A stretch of DNA of 58,005 nt. It comes from an uncultured Bacteroidia bacterium. Lineage in GTDB: Bacteria > Bacteroidota > Bacteroidia > Bacteroidales > F082. Location of the stretch: the NCBI GenBank assembly GCA_902769875.1, contig CACXQV010000014.1, forward strand, positions 1 through 58,005. Reading direction: 5' to 3'. Under the pieces are notes generated by a model. It saw nothing but the letters and a program-made list of their open reading frames with translations, was not told the origin of the DNA and searched no databases. The translations under genes and the position numbers were made by a program. Positions 49,937 through 58,005 of this stretch are shown in pieces. The first letter of the stretch is position 1; every line of letters begins with the position of its first letter.

Positions 49937-52828
49937 ATGAATAACTTACGCAAAACTTTACTTATCATTTGCTCGATTTTCGCTTTCGCGTATGGCGTTT
50001 GGGCACAGACACCGGTGACGGTGCCATCCGTCTCATTGGCGGACTATCAATCGGCCTCGGACTGGAGTGCCTTCACCAACATGCAATACATGGAAACGCT
50101 GACCGTGTATGACGGCACGACCACCAAAAACACTGTCCCCGCCTACATCTTTTATTTCGACGACTTCACCAGGAGCCAGTTCGTCATCCCCGCCAACGAC
50201 TTGGTGGAAATGGTAGGCTCATCTATCACAAGCATGACATTCTATACCACCAGTAGCGATATGTCCTACACCACGGTAAGCCCTGCGGATGTCTATTTGA
50301 TGGAGGTGAGCTACACCTCGATTAGTGCCTACGAGTCCAAGTCGTCCTCCACCATCGTCTATAGTGGCCTTTTCGACATCGTGAACACAGATACAGATAA
50401 TGTTGGTAAAATGACCATCAACTTTAGCACGCCCTTCGCTTACCAAGGCGGTAATCTCTTAGTGGGCATAGAGAACACCGTTGACGTTGACGAGGGTTAC
50501 AAAGATATTAATTTCTATGGTCAAACGGTGATTGGCGCTTCCATTTCGGGTTACGATTCCAGTAGTTTGGATGATGTGCCATCCAACCAGCGCGATTTCA
50601 TCCCCAAGACCACTTTCGGCTTCACTCCCGCTTGTGAGCCCAAGAGCTTGCCCTATAGCTATGGCTTCGAAGACCCAGGTGAATTCGACTGCTGGACCAT
50701 GCTGGATTGCCATAACTCTTCAGCTATCAACAGCAGTGCAGCTCACCAAGGCAACGATGGCTTTAGGTTCCATTATAACACCACTCCGCCCCAATACCTC
50801 ATTTCACCCAAGTTTGAGGGAGCCTCTGGCATGGACGTGTCGTTCTACTACAAGAACGCTTCGAACGACTGGCCTGAGACTTTCCAAGTGGGTTACTCCA
50901 CAACCACAAAATCGCCCAATGCCTTCGTTTGGGGCGAGGAAGTGACCGCCAATGACCAAAACACTTGGCAACTTTATAAGAAGTTCTTCCCCATAGACAC
51001 CAAATATGTCGCCATCAAACTCACTTCAAACGACCAGTATTATCTTTACCTCGATAACTTCAACTTCGAACCTGCCTTTTGTGCGGATGAAGACAAGTGT
51101 GAACTCACTTTCACTCTCACCGACAGCTACGGCGACGGTTGGAACGACAATGCCATCCGTGTGGTGGATGTGGAAACTGGTGTTGTTTTGGCGACATTGG
51201 CAAACGAAGACCTCGATAATGGTAGTGGAGAAGAAACCCAAACTATCACTCTTCCCGTGTGCGACGGCCGTGAGCTCCGATTCGAATGGGTGAGTGGCCA
51301 ATGGCCGGATGAGTGTTCGTATACAGTCACCGACAATAACGGAATTGTGGTCTTTACCGGTTCAAATGTGATGAGTGAGGCCGTCCATTACACCATCGAC
51401 TGCTCGCAACGGTTTGTCTTCCTTACTGACGGCGACTGGAACGACGGCGACAACTGGAATATCGGCGAAGTGCCCGAAGAAGGCAGCGATGTCATCATCC
51501 AAGCCGATGCTGTCATCCCTGCAGGTTATACTGCTTACGCATGGGATGTTACCCTCAACGGCGGCAGCATCACCGTTGAAGACGGCGGTCAACTCGTCCA
51601 CAACAATACGGGCGTGACGGCCACGGTGAAGAAAAACATTGTGGGGCACGGCGACGACAACAATAGTGGCTGGAGTTTCATTGCCTCACCATTGGCTGGA
51701 ACAACCCAAGCCACGAATGTGACGAACCTCATCAGCACCCCCCTCGCAAACTATGACCTCTATTTCTACGATGAGGACGACCATTGTTGGAGAAACTACA
51801 AGGAGAGCGACCATTCGCAAAGCCCTAACTTCAACCTCGTCAATGGCCAAGGTTACCTCTATGCCCATCACGACAATGTTGAATTGCAGTTCACAGGCGT
51901 AATGCAAGCAGGAGACAACGGCACCTTCACGGTGGAGGACCTGAGTTATGCCTGCGACAACGACAACCTGAAAGGCTTCAACCTCGTGGGCAACCCCTTT
52001 GCTTGCAACGCCACCATCACGGATGGTAATGGGGATCCGATGTCATTCTATGTCATCAACGGCATAAGTGTGGTGGCCAACATGGGTTCTACCGTCATCC
52101 CGCCCTGCACCGGCGTGGTGGTGAAAGCCTCGGCAAGCGGCCAGTCGGTCACATTCACGAAGACGACCGCGCAACAAAGTGCCCAACCGAACCAGCTGCA
52201 ACTGACCTTGACCCAGCAGGAAACCACCAGAGGCGGTGCTTCGGCCACCATCGACAACGCCATCGTCAGTTTCAACGAATGTAACCAACTCGAGAAGTTC
52301 TATTTCATGGAACAGAATGCCCATATCTACCTCTCGCAAGGTCAAGAGGAATATGCCATCGCCTACAGCGACAAGCAGGGCGAGATGCCCCTCAATTTCA
52401 AAGCCAATGTGAACGGACAATACACAATTTCGGTCAACCCTGAAGGCGTGGAGATGGCCTATCTGCACCTCATCGACAACCTGACCGGTGCTGACATTGA
52501 CATGCTGGCCCTTCGACAAGCTCAGGGACCAGCAAGTTACACCTTCCAAGCCAAGACCACCGACTACGAGAGCCGCTTCAAACTGGTGTTTAGGGCGGAA
52601 GAAGACAACCAGAACAACCATGACAACTTTGCCTTCATCAGCAATGGCGAACTCATCATCAACGGCACGGGCTCGCTTCAAGTGATTGACCTGCTTGGCC
52701 ATGTGCTCATAACTGATGAGGTTAATTCTGCATTCCGCATTCCGCATTCCGCATTTTCCACGGGCGTGTATGTCCTCCGCCTCATCGACGGCGAGAACGT
52801 CAGGACACAGAAAATCGTGATTGATTGA
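49937..52828 (+). CDS. T9SS cargo protein with jelly-roll domains
   Basis: 963 residues from ATG 49937 (MNNLRKTLLIICSIFAFAYG); the frame is open upstream, but that is the promoter. Signal peptide 1-24; an uncharacterised beta-rich domain to about 230; a choice-of-anchor-J-like domain at about 235-380 (PYSYGFEDPGEFDCWTMLD); a GDGWN domain at about 385-460 (FTLTDSYGDGWNDNAIRV). Then the shared module from about 490 (DGDWNDGDNWNIG) and a type A sorting tail. Two dispersed repeats are translated in the module: ALRQAQGP (52507-52530) and NSAFRIPHSAFST (52725-52759). Probably outer-membrane anchored. Confidence 0.88.
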   Translation: MNNLRKTLLIICSIFAFAYGVWAQTPVTVPSVSLADYQSASDWSAFTNMQYMETLTVYDGTTTKNTVPAYIFYFDDFTRSQFVIPANDLVEMVGSSITSMTFYTTSSDMSYTTVSPADVYLMEVSYTSISAYESKSSSTIVYSGLFDIVNTDTDNVGKMTINFSTPFAYQGGNLLVGIENTVDVDEGYKDINFYGQTVIGASISGYDSSSLDDVPSNQRDFIPKTTFGFTPACEPKSLPYSYGFEDPGEFDCWTMLDCHNSSAINSSAAHQGNDGFRFHYNTTPPQYLISPKFEGASGMDVSFYYKNASNDWPETFQVGYSTTTKSPNAFVWGEEVTANDQNTWQLYKKFFPIDTKYVAIKLTSNDQYYLYLDNFNFEPAFCADEDKCELTFTLTDSYGDGWNDNAIRVVDVETGVVLATLANEDLDNGSGEETQTITLPVCDGRELRFEWVSGQWPDECSYTVTDNNGIVVFTGSNVMSEAVHYTIDCSQRFVFLTDGDWNDGDNWNIGEVPEEGSDVIIQADAVIPAGYTAYAWDVTLNGGSITVEDGGQLVHNNTGVTATVKKNIVGHGDDNNSGWSFIASPLAGTTQATNVTNLISTPLANYDLYFYDEDDHCWRNYKESDHSQSPNFNLVNGQGYLYAHHDNVELQFTGVMQAGDNGTFTVEDLSYACDNDNLKGFNLVGNPFACNATITDGNGDPMSFYVINGISVVANMGSTVIPPCTGVVVKASASGQSVTFTKTTAQQSAQPNQLQLTLTQQETTRGGASATIDNAIVSFNECNQLEKFYFMEQNAHIYLSQGQEEYAIAYSDKQGEMPLNFKANVNGQYTISVNPEGVEMAYLHLIDNLTGADIDMLALRQAQGPASYTFQAKTTDYESRFKLVFRAEEDNQNNHDNFAFISNGELIINGTGSLQVIDLLGHVLITDEVNSAFRIPHSAFSTGVYVLRLIDGENVRTQKIVID
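52507..52530. repeat. CCTTCGACAAGCTCAGG element (family B) in a T9SS gene
   Basis: Contains CCCTTCGACAAGCTCAGGG, with CCCT/AGGG ends. It lengthens the loop DIDML...SYTF relative to the paralogue's DIDLLSQPAYTF by five residues, keeping frame. Related copy at 53142-53158. Confidence 0.8.
52725..52759. repeat. ATTCCGCATTC repeats (family C) in the sorting tail, copy 2
   Basis: Encodes NSAFRIPHSAFST. Surrounding sequence (about 52677-52822) is almost identical to 49626-49772. Confidence 0.7.
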
Positions 52829-52860
52829 TCAGATTTGCAGAGAAGCCGATTTGAAACAGA

Positions 52861-52886
52861 AAACCCGCTGGATTCCAGCGGGTTTT
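52861..52886. terminator. Terminator between the giant gene and tRNA-Ala
   Basis: AACCCGCTGG-att-CCAGCGGGTT with A and T tracts on the two sides, so it may act for both converging transcripts. Confidence 0.8.
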
Positions 52887-52898
52887 CTTGTTGTTTCG

Positions 52899-52971
52899 TG
52901 GAGATTACCGGACTCGAACCGGCCACCTTCAGATTGCGAACCTGACGCTCTACCAGATGAGCTAAATCCCC
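52899..52971 (-). tRNA. tRNA-Ala (anticodon CGC)
   Basis: Full 73-nt cloverleaf read on the minus strand. The acceptor stem is GGGGATT/AATCTCC with the alanine identity pair G3-U70; D-arm GCTC...GAGC; anticodon loop TTCGCAA giving anticodon CGC (codon GCG); T-arm with GGTTCGAGTCC. Discriminator A73; CCA is not encoded. Confidence 0.92.
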
Positions 52972-53003
52972 TGTTGCGACAAACTCAGTGTCCTAAGCGG
53001 CTG

Positions 53004-53011
53004 CAAAAGTA
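53004..53011 (-). promoter_or_regulatory. -7 box for tRNA-Ala
   Basis: TACTTTTG on the minus strand, 32 bp before the tRNA 5' end. Confidence 0.6.
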
Positions 53012-53052
53012 CAATATTTTCCGAAACAGAGAACCAATTATCAAATAAATTG

Positions 53053-53060
53053 TAAATTTG
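53053..53060 (+). promoter_or_regulatory. -7 box for the choline-kinase-like gene
   Basis: TAAATTTG, 27 bp before the ATG at 53088. It covers the in-frame TTG at 53058, which is not the start. Confidence 0.55.
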
Positions 53061-53087
53061 CCGCTCGAAATTCAAAACATTACTGAA

Positions 53088-53972
53088 ATGACTATTGAAG
53101 ACTACATCATTTTTAGAGTGAACGCACTCCTCCATGCCCATCCTTCGACAGGCTCAGGAGCCAAGGTCGTGATGCGCCTCGAAGGTGGCATGAGCAACTA
53201 CACCTACGTCGTTGAATGCGAAGGCAAAAAATACACCTATCGCGTGCCTGGCAAGTTCGCCGAAAAGTTCGTCGACCGCGATGACGAATGGGCCAACATC
53301 AAAGAGGTTGAACCGCTGGGAATCAACAATGTGACGACATACGTTGAAATCCGCTCGGGCGAGAAATTGGCCGAATATGTGGAAGGCACCATCATGTCGC
53401 AAACTGATGTGGTGTCGTACAACGCCATGTCGGTGGCCGCGCTGAAGAAAATCCACAACAGCAATATGAGGTTCAAGGACTACGATGCCTTTGGCCGACT
53501 CAGCCAATATGAGCAATACTGCACGGATACGGGCTTTGCGTTCCCTGACGAATACCTCAGCCTCCGCAAGAAGCTCGACGACATCCGCGCCACACAGACC
53601 AACGTGCCGAAAGTGCCTTGCCACTGCGACTACCAGCCCACCAACCTCGTCATCAGCGGCGACAAGCTGTATGTGCTCGACTGGGAATATGCCGGAATGA
53701 ACGACCCCTTCTACGACATCGCCTGCTACGGCAACGCCGGTTTCGACAAAGCCTTGTCGCTGCTTGAGGCATACGTTGGCCACAAGCCCAACAAAGAGGA
53801 GTTGCAACGCCTCTATTTCCATCGCGCCTTCCAGTGCCTGCAATGGTTCAACGTGGCCATCTTCAAGGATCGCATCGGCCTCAGCAAAGACCTCAACATG
53901 GATTTCAACGCCGTGGCGCTGATGTTCCTCGGTATGGCAAAAGACCTGCTGGAGAATTACGATAATCTTTAA
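53088..53972 (+). CDS. Choline/ethanolamine kinase-like phosphotransferase
   Basis: 294 residues from ATG 53088. APH/ChoK fold: N-lobe with LEGGMSNYTYVVE (nucleotide loop) and YRVPGKFAEKFVDRDDE, catalytic HCDYQPTNLVI (H-x-D-x4-N, about 180-190) and metal-binding VLDWEYAGMNDPFYDIA. It phosphorylates a small alcohol or amine, possibly for phosphocholine decoration of surface glycans. A dispersed repeat (53142-53158) is translated as HPSTGSGAK between the first helix and the nucleotide loop, where the family needs no such residues. Confidence 0.85.
   Translation: MTIEDYIIFRVNALLHAHPSTGSGAKVVMRLEGGMSNYTYVVECEGKKYTYRVPGKFAEKFVDRDDEWANIKEVEPLGINNVTTYVEIRSGEKLAEYVEGTIMSQTDVVSYNAMSVAALKKIHNSNMRFKDYDAFGRLSQYEQYCTDTGFAFPDEYLSLRKKLDDIRATQTNVPKVPCHCDYQPTNLVISGDKLYVLDWEYAGMNDPFYDIACYGNAGFDKALSLLEAYVGHKPNKEELQRLYFHRAFQCLQWFNVAIFKDRIGLSKDLNMDFNAVALMFLGMAKDLLENYDNL
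53142..53158. repeat. CCTTCGACAGGCTCAGG element (family B) in the kinase gene
   Basis: Differs from 52509-52525 at one base (A/G). Translated PSTGSG in frame. Confidence 0.75.
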
Positions 53973-54058
53973 TTCGCAAATAGGAATGCGGAATGCGGAA
54001 TAGCGCGAAGCGATGCAGGGCTTCAGCTTTATTCCGCATTTCTAATTACGCATTTTCT
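53970..54058. repeat. Family C repeat, intergenic copy
   Basis: AGGAATGCGGAATGCGGAAT followed, after GCGCGAAGCGATG, by the inverted ATTCCGCATTTC. Lies between convergent genes. Confidence 0.65.
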
Positions 54059-54417
54059 TAATACAGGAAATCGGAGGCGGAAAACGCGCCATAATCGCCG
54101 TCAAGGCCTAAATCAGCCTTGGTTTCGTCGGAGAGCATATCGATGCTCCAAACGGGGTCGAAGGTGAGTTCCACATCGACGCTTTTCACGCCTATGACGG
54201 CCTGCACCTTGATTTGCACCTCGGCAGGCAGGGTTTCGGCCACGGGACAGTTGGGAGCCGTCACCGTCATCACGATTTTCACATTGCCTTCTTTGTCGAC
54301 ATCGACGCCATAAATCAAATGCAGCGTCCAAATGTCAATCGGGATTTCGGGGTCGTAGATGGTTTTCAGGACAGCTATCACCCGATCTTTCAGGGTTTCA
54401 ATTTCTTTCTCGTTCAT
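54058..54417 (-). CDS. MIP18/DUF59 iron-sulphur assembly protein (SufT-like)
   Basis: 119 residues from ATG 54417. MIP18 domain: YDPEIPIDIWTLHLIYGVDVD (about 21-41) and VTAPNCPVAETLPAEVQIKV, whose cysteine (C59) is the conserved one of the family, then ELTFDPVWSIDMLSDETK. Helps assemble or transfer Fe-S clusters. It is near sufE and DUF5618 on the same strand, suggesting a local Fe-S theme. Confidence 0.88.
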   Translation of the reverse strand: MNEKEIETLKDRVIAVLKTIYDPEIPIDIWTLHLIYGVDVDKEGNVKIVMTVTAPNCPVAETLPAEVQIKVQAVIGVKSVDVELTFDPVWSIDMLSDETKADLGLDGDYGAFSASDFLY

Positions 54418-54428
54418 CGTCACAGGAT

Positions 54429-54821
54429 TTAATTGACCATTGCGGCGCAGCGGTCGATGATTCTATTGGCGTAGGCAAAACCAGAATCGCAAAGGCCTTT
54501 GTTCGGATTACCATCATAATTCATGTACAAGTGCATAATGTCATAACCGCTATTGAACCAAGAAAGCAACTTTTTGTCGCGTTTGCCAATAGCTTCACGA
54601 TAGTCTTTGATGTCCACCCGTGTGCGCCGGTCTTTCCTGACTTGGAATACGGCATCCAAAGCCATCAAGACGCCGAGCCATAGGTAGTTACCAGCTGCAC
54701 GAACATACTTATCATCTTGATACTCAAACTTTTCTGTATCAAGTTCTCCCTTCTCATCAAGGGTATCACGAGCGTTATCAACATAACGTCTTGCCTCATC
54801 AATTGGGTTTTTCTTCCTCAT
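54429..54821 (-). CDS. DUF5618 family protein
   Basis: 130 residues from ATG 54821 (MRKKNPIDEARRYVDNARDTL). All-helical and cytoplasmic; the middle reads YVRAAGNYLWLGVLMALDAVF and the end FNSGYDIMHLYMNYDGN...AYANRIIDRCA. The Bacteroidota DUF5618 family has no known function; the fold resembles HEPN-like helical bundles, which is only an impression. A longer frame reaching 55130 overlaps sufE and is not used. Own -7 box at 54853-54860. Confidence 0.7.
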   Translation of the reverse strand: MRKKNPIDEARRYVDNARDTLDEKGELDTEKFEYQDDKYVRAAGNYLWLGVLMALDAVFQVRKDRRTRVDIKDYREAIGKRDKKLLSWFNSGYDIMHLYMNYDGNPNKGLCDSGFAYANRIIDRCAAMVN

Positions 54822-54852
54822 AGAACAAGTGATTTTAGCTGTTTTCCGCTTG

Positions 54853-54860
54853 CAAATATA
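54853..54860 (-). promoter_or_regulatory. -7 box for the DUF5618 gene
   Basis: TATATTTG on the minus strand, 31 bp before the ATG, just beyond the stop region of sufE. Confidence 0.55.
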
Positions 54861-54868
54861 CACAAAAA

Positions 54869-55294
54869 TCATTCCACAGACGACAGTTTGAATGCCTCGG
54901 CATAAAGCAACATCTGCTTGAGCATGGCCAAAAGCCCGTTGGAGCGCGTGGGCGACAAATGTTCCTTCAGGCCGATTTTGTCCAAAAAAGAGAGGTCGGC
55001 GGCGAGGATGTCTTCCGGGGTCTGTCCGGAGAACACCTTTATCAATAGGTTGACGATGCCCTTGGTGATGACCGCATCGCTGTCGGCGGAATAATACACT
55101 TTTCCGTCTTTCAGTTCGGCATTGAGCCACACCCGCGACTGGCAGCCATTGATGAGATGGGCCTCGTCGCGGTATTTGTCGTCAATGATGGGGCACTCCT
55201 TCCCCATTTCAATCAGCATGGCGTAGCGGTCCATCCAATCGTCGAACATCGAGAAGTCTTCTACGATGCTGTTTTGTATTTCTTTTATATTCAT
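54869..55294 (-). CDS. sufE: SufE-family sulphur acceptor
   Basis: A 141-residue protein that takes persulphide from the cysteine desulphurase SufS for Fe-S cluster assembly. The acceptor cysteine is C51 in HLINGCQSRVW, the SufE signature, and the N-terminal EIVEDF-type helix (NSIVEDFSMFDDWMDRY) is typical. Length is normal. SufS is not in the window. Confidence 0.93.
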   Translation of the reverse strand: MNIKEIQNSIVEDFSMFDDWMDRYAMLIEMGKECPIIDDKYRDEAHLINGCQSRVWLNAELKDGKVYYSADSDAVITKGIVNLLIKVFSGQTPEDILAADLSFLDKIGLKEHLSPTRSNGLLAMLKQMLLYAEAFKLSSVE

Positions 55295-55348
55295 AGATTA
55301 TTGTTTCATTGTAGATGAAGCCAAAATGCTGTCAATAATCACAAAAAA

Positions 55349-55489
55349 TTAATAACATTGCTTCAATAGGCGGAAATAATCATTCTTGAACTGTTCAAAA
55401 GTGACGCAATCTTCGGGGAGATTTCTCTGAAGTTTTTCCGTGGCAGGAGCAACTTCCAAAATATCGGTCATAGGTTCTACTGACAACAT
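55349..55489 (-). CDS. 46-residue small ORF with its own promoter
   Basis: ATG 55489 opens MLSVEPMTDILEVAPATEKL and closes with NDYFRLLKQCY, 46 residues in all. The -7 box TATCTTTG at 55510-55517 stands 20 bp upstream, which supports expression. Composition is acidic and helical; no domain recognised. It could be a small regulator or antitoxin-like peptide. Confidence 0.45.
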   Translation of the reverse strand: MLSVEPMTDILEVAPATEKLQRNLPEDCVTFEQFKNDYFRLLKQCY

Positions 55490-55509
55490 GGATTGGATAT
55501 TTAGACCTG

Positions 55510-55517
55510 CAAAGATA
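55510..55517 (-). promoter_or_regulatory. -7 box for the 46-residue ORF
   Basis: TATCTTTG on the minus strand. Confidence 0.5.
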
Positions 55518-55557
55518 TACATATTTTGCCGAAATTCTTTGCAGTTCGCTTCGTCAT

Positions 55558-58005
55558 TTACTGCATGACAGTCACGCGCTTCACGGCCACGCCGTTCTCA
55601 GTGTAGACGCGCACCATGTACATGCCAGCATTGAACTGGGCCATGTTCATCGTGAAGGTGTCGCCGCTGAGTTCGGTGTCGTAAACCACCTGGCCGAGGA
55701 CGCTCACCACAGTGATGCGGTTCATGCCAGAGGCTTCGATGGTCACGTTGCCGTTGGTCGGGTTCGGGTACAGGTTGACATTGTCGCTGTTCTCGCCCAT
55801 GCCGTCGGTCGTGGCGCTCACATAGTTCACGCTCGGGTCGTCGAAGGCAGGAGCCGGATCAGATTCGCAGTCATTGCTGTAGACAGCCGTCACCTGATAG
55901 TAGTACGTGCCAGCCGTGGCAGGCGAATCGATGTACTCGTAGTAGCCGCTGCCATCTTCTTCAACCGTGCCAATCAGGACATAGTTGCCGGTGGCGCTGG
56001 TCGAACGATAGACGTTGTAGCCCTCGCGGGTGGCGCGAGTAGGCACATTGGTGTTGGCGAAGCCAGCCTTGGCAATGCCAGTGTGGCCCAACACAGCGTT
56101 AGGCGTGCCGTTAGGAGCAGGAGCTGCAAGAGCAACCACTTCACCCTTGGCCTCGTTGGTCACGAAGCAACGGATGTTCCAAGTGCCGCTCAAAGCACCA
56201 CCAGCAGCCTCTTCGAGGGTCATCCAAGAGGCGCCGTCCATCGAAATCATCGTGCCGTTGGGCTCGCCAGTGTAGTTGCCCATAGAAGCAACATACTGAC
56301 CGCTATTGTTGTTCATCACAATCCAGAGGTCTTGAGTGTTGTCGAAGGCAACAGCAGGAATGTTCCATTCAACATAGCTCTCAGTACCATTGGCGGTGTA
56401 GTTGTAAGTGCCGATCAGCGTGCCAGGGCCAGCGCCGTTCGATCCGTTGTAGATCATCACGGTGCCGGTGTGGGCGGTGTAGTCGTAGTAGGCGATCTTC
56501 GTCACCGAGCATCCGGCGTAAGCACCCATGCTGGCAGCCGGGAACTTGATGCCCCAGTAGAACGAGCCACCAGCGGTCAGGCCGATGGCGTCGACATTGG
56601 CGCCGTCGTCATAATACAGCCAGTCGCTGACAGGAGCAGCGGGTTCAGTGCCCCACCACACCTTGATGTCGTCGTTGCCTTCCATGAGTTCGGCGTGGAT
56701 AGGAGCACCAGCGTCGCAAACGATTTCACCAGAAGTGAAGTCGCAGACCGGGCAACCCATCGACCAGCCGTAGTTGTGGTCGGGCAGGGTCATTTCGCCA
56801 GGATAAATCGGGCGGACGCAATACTCGTGGTCGCCAAACTCACCTTCGTGGGTGTACTCACGGTCGGTCGGGCCGGCAAAGGCCAGATACTCGCCGTCCA
56901 TCGTAATCAGGAAGCCGATGATGTCGACTGGAGGCAGGATGCCGCAGTCCGTGTCGCCGCTGCCTGCCACCTTGCTGAAGTTGATGTTGCAAGTCTGGTT
57001 CGAGTAGTTGGTGATGACCAGGATGTAATACTCACCCGTCTGGGCACTGGCAGGAATCATGCAGTGCTCGGTGGGTTGAGCGGAGTAGCTGCAGCTCACA
57101 ACCTTGTCGGAGGTCAAGCCGTAGGGGCAAGGTGTGGTCGGGTCGTCAAACGGACCCCAGCAGCAGAAGTCGATATCGACGGCAGGCGTGCTGTACATGT
57201 AGATGTCGATGTCGCCAGGATTGCCTATGCGCATGTAGTACCAAGCCGGGTTGGGCGTGGTGTAGAGGCAGTCGTAGTCAGGACCGCTCTCACCGCTGCC
57301 TGCGTTCACGCCTGCCGGGAACTCGTACATGCCGTTGTCCGTGCAGAACGGGTCGGCAAGCTCGCAGAGGTTGTTCTCACGCGATTGGATGTACATGTCC
57401 ATCATCAAGGAGTTGACGAAGCTGATCGGCAACGAGCCCTTGAAGGCATTGGCGGTTTGGGCGGCCTGAACCTTATCCATCATATTGAATTGGTTGGCGT
57501 TGTCGTACACAAACTCGTTGACAGCCTCTTCGAGGTCCATGTCTTCGTAGCCTTCGGCAGCGCTGATGACGAACATACCGTTGGCCTCGCCGTTGACCAC
57601 GTCGAAGCGGACGTCGTTGCTCAGGTTGTAGAGGAAGTACACGCGCTCGTCGAAGTTGGCGATGTCGGTGATGTTGAAGGCGTAGGTGCCATTGGCCAGC
57701 ATACCGCTTTCCAAAGGCATTATAGCCATTCTTGGCGCCGCTGGTCAGCTCGATGTCGTCGACGTTCAGGATGAACTGGTCGCTGCAGTTGAAGTGACGG
57801 ATGGCGATGTACTTCTGGCCGGCAAAAGCACTCAGGTCGACAGTGTAGTTGTACCAGTTGCCTTGGGCGCGGTTGTTGCCGTCGCGGCCATAGCTCATGG
57901 CACCGGTGCCCTTGGCGGTCATCGTCCATTCGTTCACCATCGTCCAGCCGCTCGTGCCGTTGTCGGAAATGGCAACGCCGAAGTGGTCGGCAGGATAGCT
58001 GGCAT
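55558..58005 (-). pseudogene. T9SS cargo gene (cleaved-adhesin/choice-of-anchor J type), frameshifted, 5' end outside window
   Basis: From the window edge one frame encodes the end of a jelly-roll adhesin domain (PADHFGVAISDNGTSGW... HFNCSDQFILNVDDIELTSGAK). Around 57725 the coding sense jumps one base to the frame that runs MPLESGMLANGTYAFNITD to 55558. That 700-residue part has jelly-roll domains, a Fn3 domain (REGYNVYRSTSATGNYVLIG) and a type A sorting tail (NLYPNPTNGNVTIEA... FNAGMYMVRVYTENGVAVKRVTVMQ). Removing one A near 57729 would restore a single frame. The domain set recalls gingipain/haemagglutinin adhesins. Either a real frameshift or a sequencing/assembly error. Confidence 0.75.

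Noticed and set aside
54822-55130. Longer start for the DUF5618 gene
   Set aside because: The extension overlaps sufE and its translation is R/Q/H-rich shadow sequence.
57700-57750. Programmed ribosomal frameshift in the last T9SS gene
   Set aside because: No slippery heptamer or stimulatory structure is apparent at the junction; a mutation or read error is simpler.
56083-57774. A 563-codon frame antisense to the T9SS gene
   Set aside because: No signal peptide or domain; the opposite strand encodes jelly-roll, Fn3 and sorting domains.

Overview
The window looks like a chromosomal contig from a member of the Bacteroidota, most likely the order Bacteroidales and probably an uncultured or metagenome-assembled gut-type lineage. 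This rests on the recurrent -7 promoter box TAnnTTTG upstream of nearly every transcription unit (often with a -33 TTG about 19 bp away), on exported proteins ending in type IX secretion (T9SS) sorting domains, on C10 (streptopain-type) peptidases and BspA-like leucine-rich repeats, and on Bacteroidota gene orders such as tgt next to an LptF/LptG permease and coiled-coil gene-zapA-6S RNA-rny. Species cannot be named from the sequence alone.

Layout. 1-13 kb: housekeeping genes (PD-(D/E)XK fragment, LptF/G permease, tgt, glycosyltransferase, radical SAM, rny, 6S RNA, zapA and its small partner), a broken 5'-nucleotidase, a DUF2851 gene, a small membrane protein/XRE pair and a TlpA-type lipoprotein. 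13-28 kb: a BRO-type gene, an OPT transporter, two tandem paralogous secreted C10 proteases, mfd and an alanine/sodium symporter. 28-31.3 kb: a four-hairpin array in the probable leader of the symporter, then an AT-rich six-gene cassette of small membrane proteins ending at a 129-bp palindromic element. 31.5-38.8 kb: a CobW GTPase, a 33-bp-period repeat array, an AAA ATPase, fRMsr, an OxyR-like LysR regulator divergent from trkH, and a DUF389 membrane protein. 38.8-44 kb: a defence/toxin-antitoxin island (DUF3791 pair, GNAT toxin with antitoxin, an AbiH-FGE fusion, an eroded Abi gene). 44-58 kb: cupin, two giant T9SS cargo proteins, tRNA-Ala(CGC), a choline-kinase-like gene, a MIP18/SufT-type protein, DUF5618, sufE and a frameshifted T9SS cargo gene running off the end.

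The most striking signals: (1) dispersed palindromic repeats have inserted in frame into at least six protein genes (DUF2851, mfd, a C10 protease, two T9SS cargo proteins, a choline-kinase-like gene), a protein-coding repeat phenomenon reminiscent of Rickettsia palindromic elements; (2) two short structured repeat arrays, a four-hairpin array with co-varying stems in a 5' leader and a strict 33-bp array of five units in front of an ATPase gene; (3) a single-gene fusion of an AbiH phage-defence domain to a formylglycine-generating-enzyme-like domain that has lost one catalytic cysteine; (4) an uncharacterised six-gene membrane cassette.

Four exported proteins (two C10 proteases and two giants) share a C-terminal module of about 430-475 residues ahead of the sorting tail, so their different N-termini are probably displayed through a common scaffold. 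Three genes are frame-disrupted (5'-nucleotidase, ORF6N fragment, terminal T9SS gene); each may be a true pseudogene or an assembly error.
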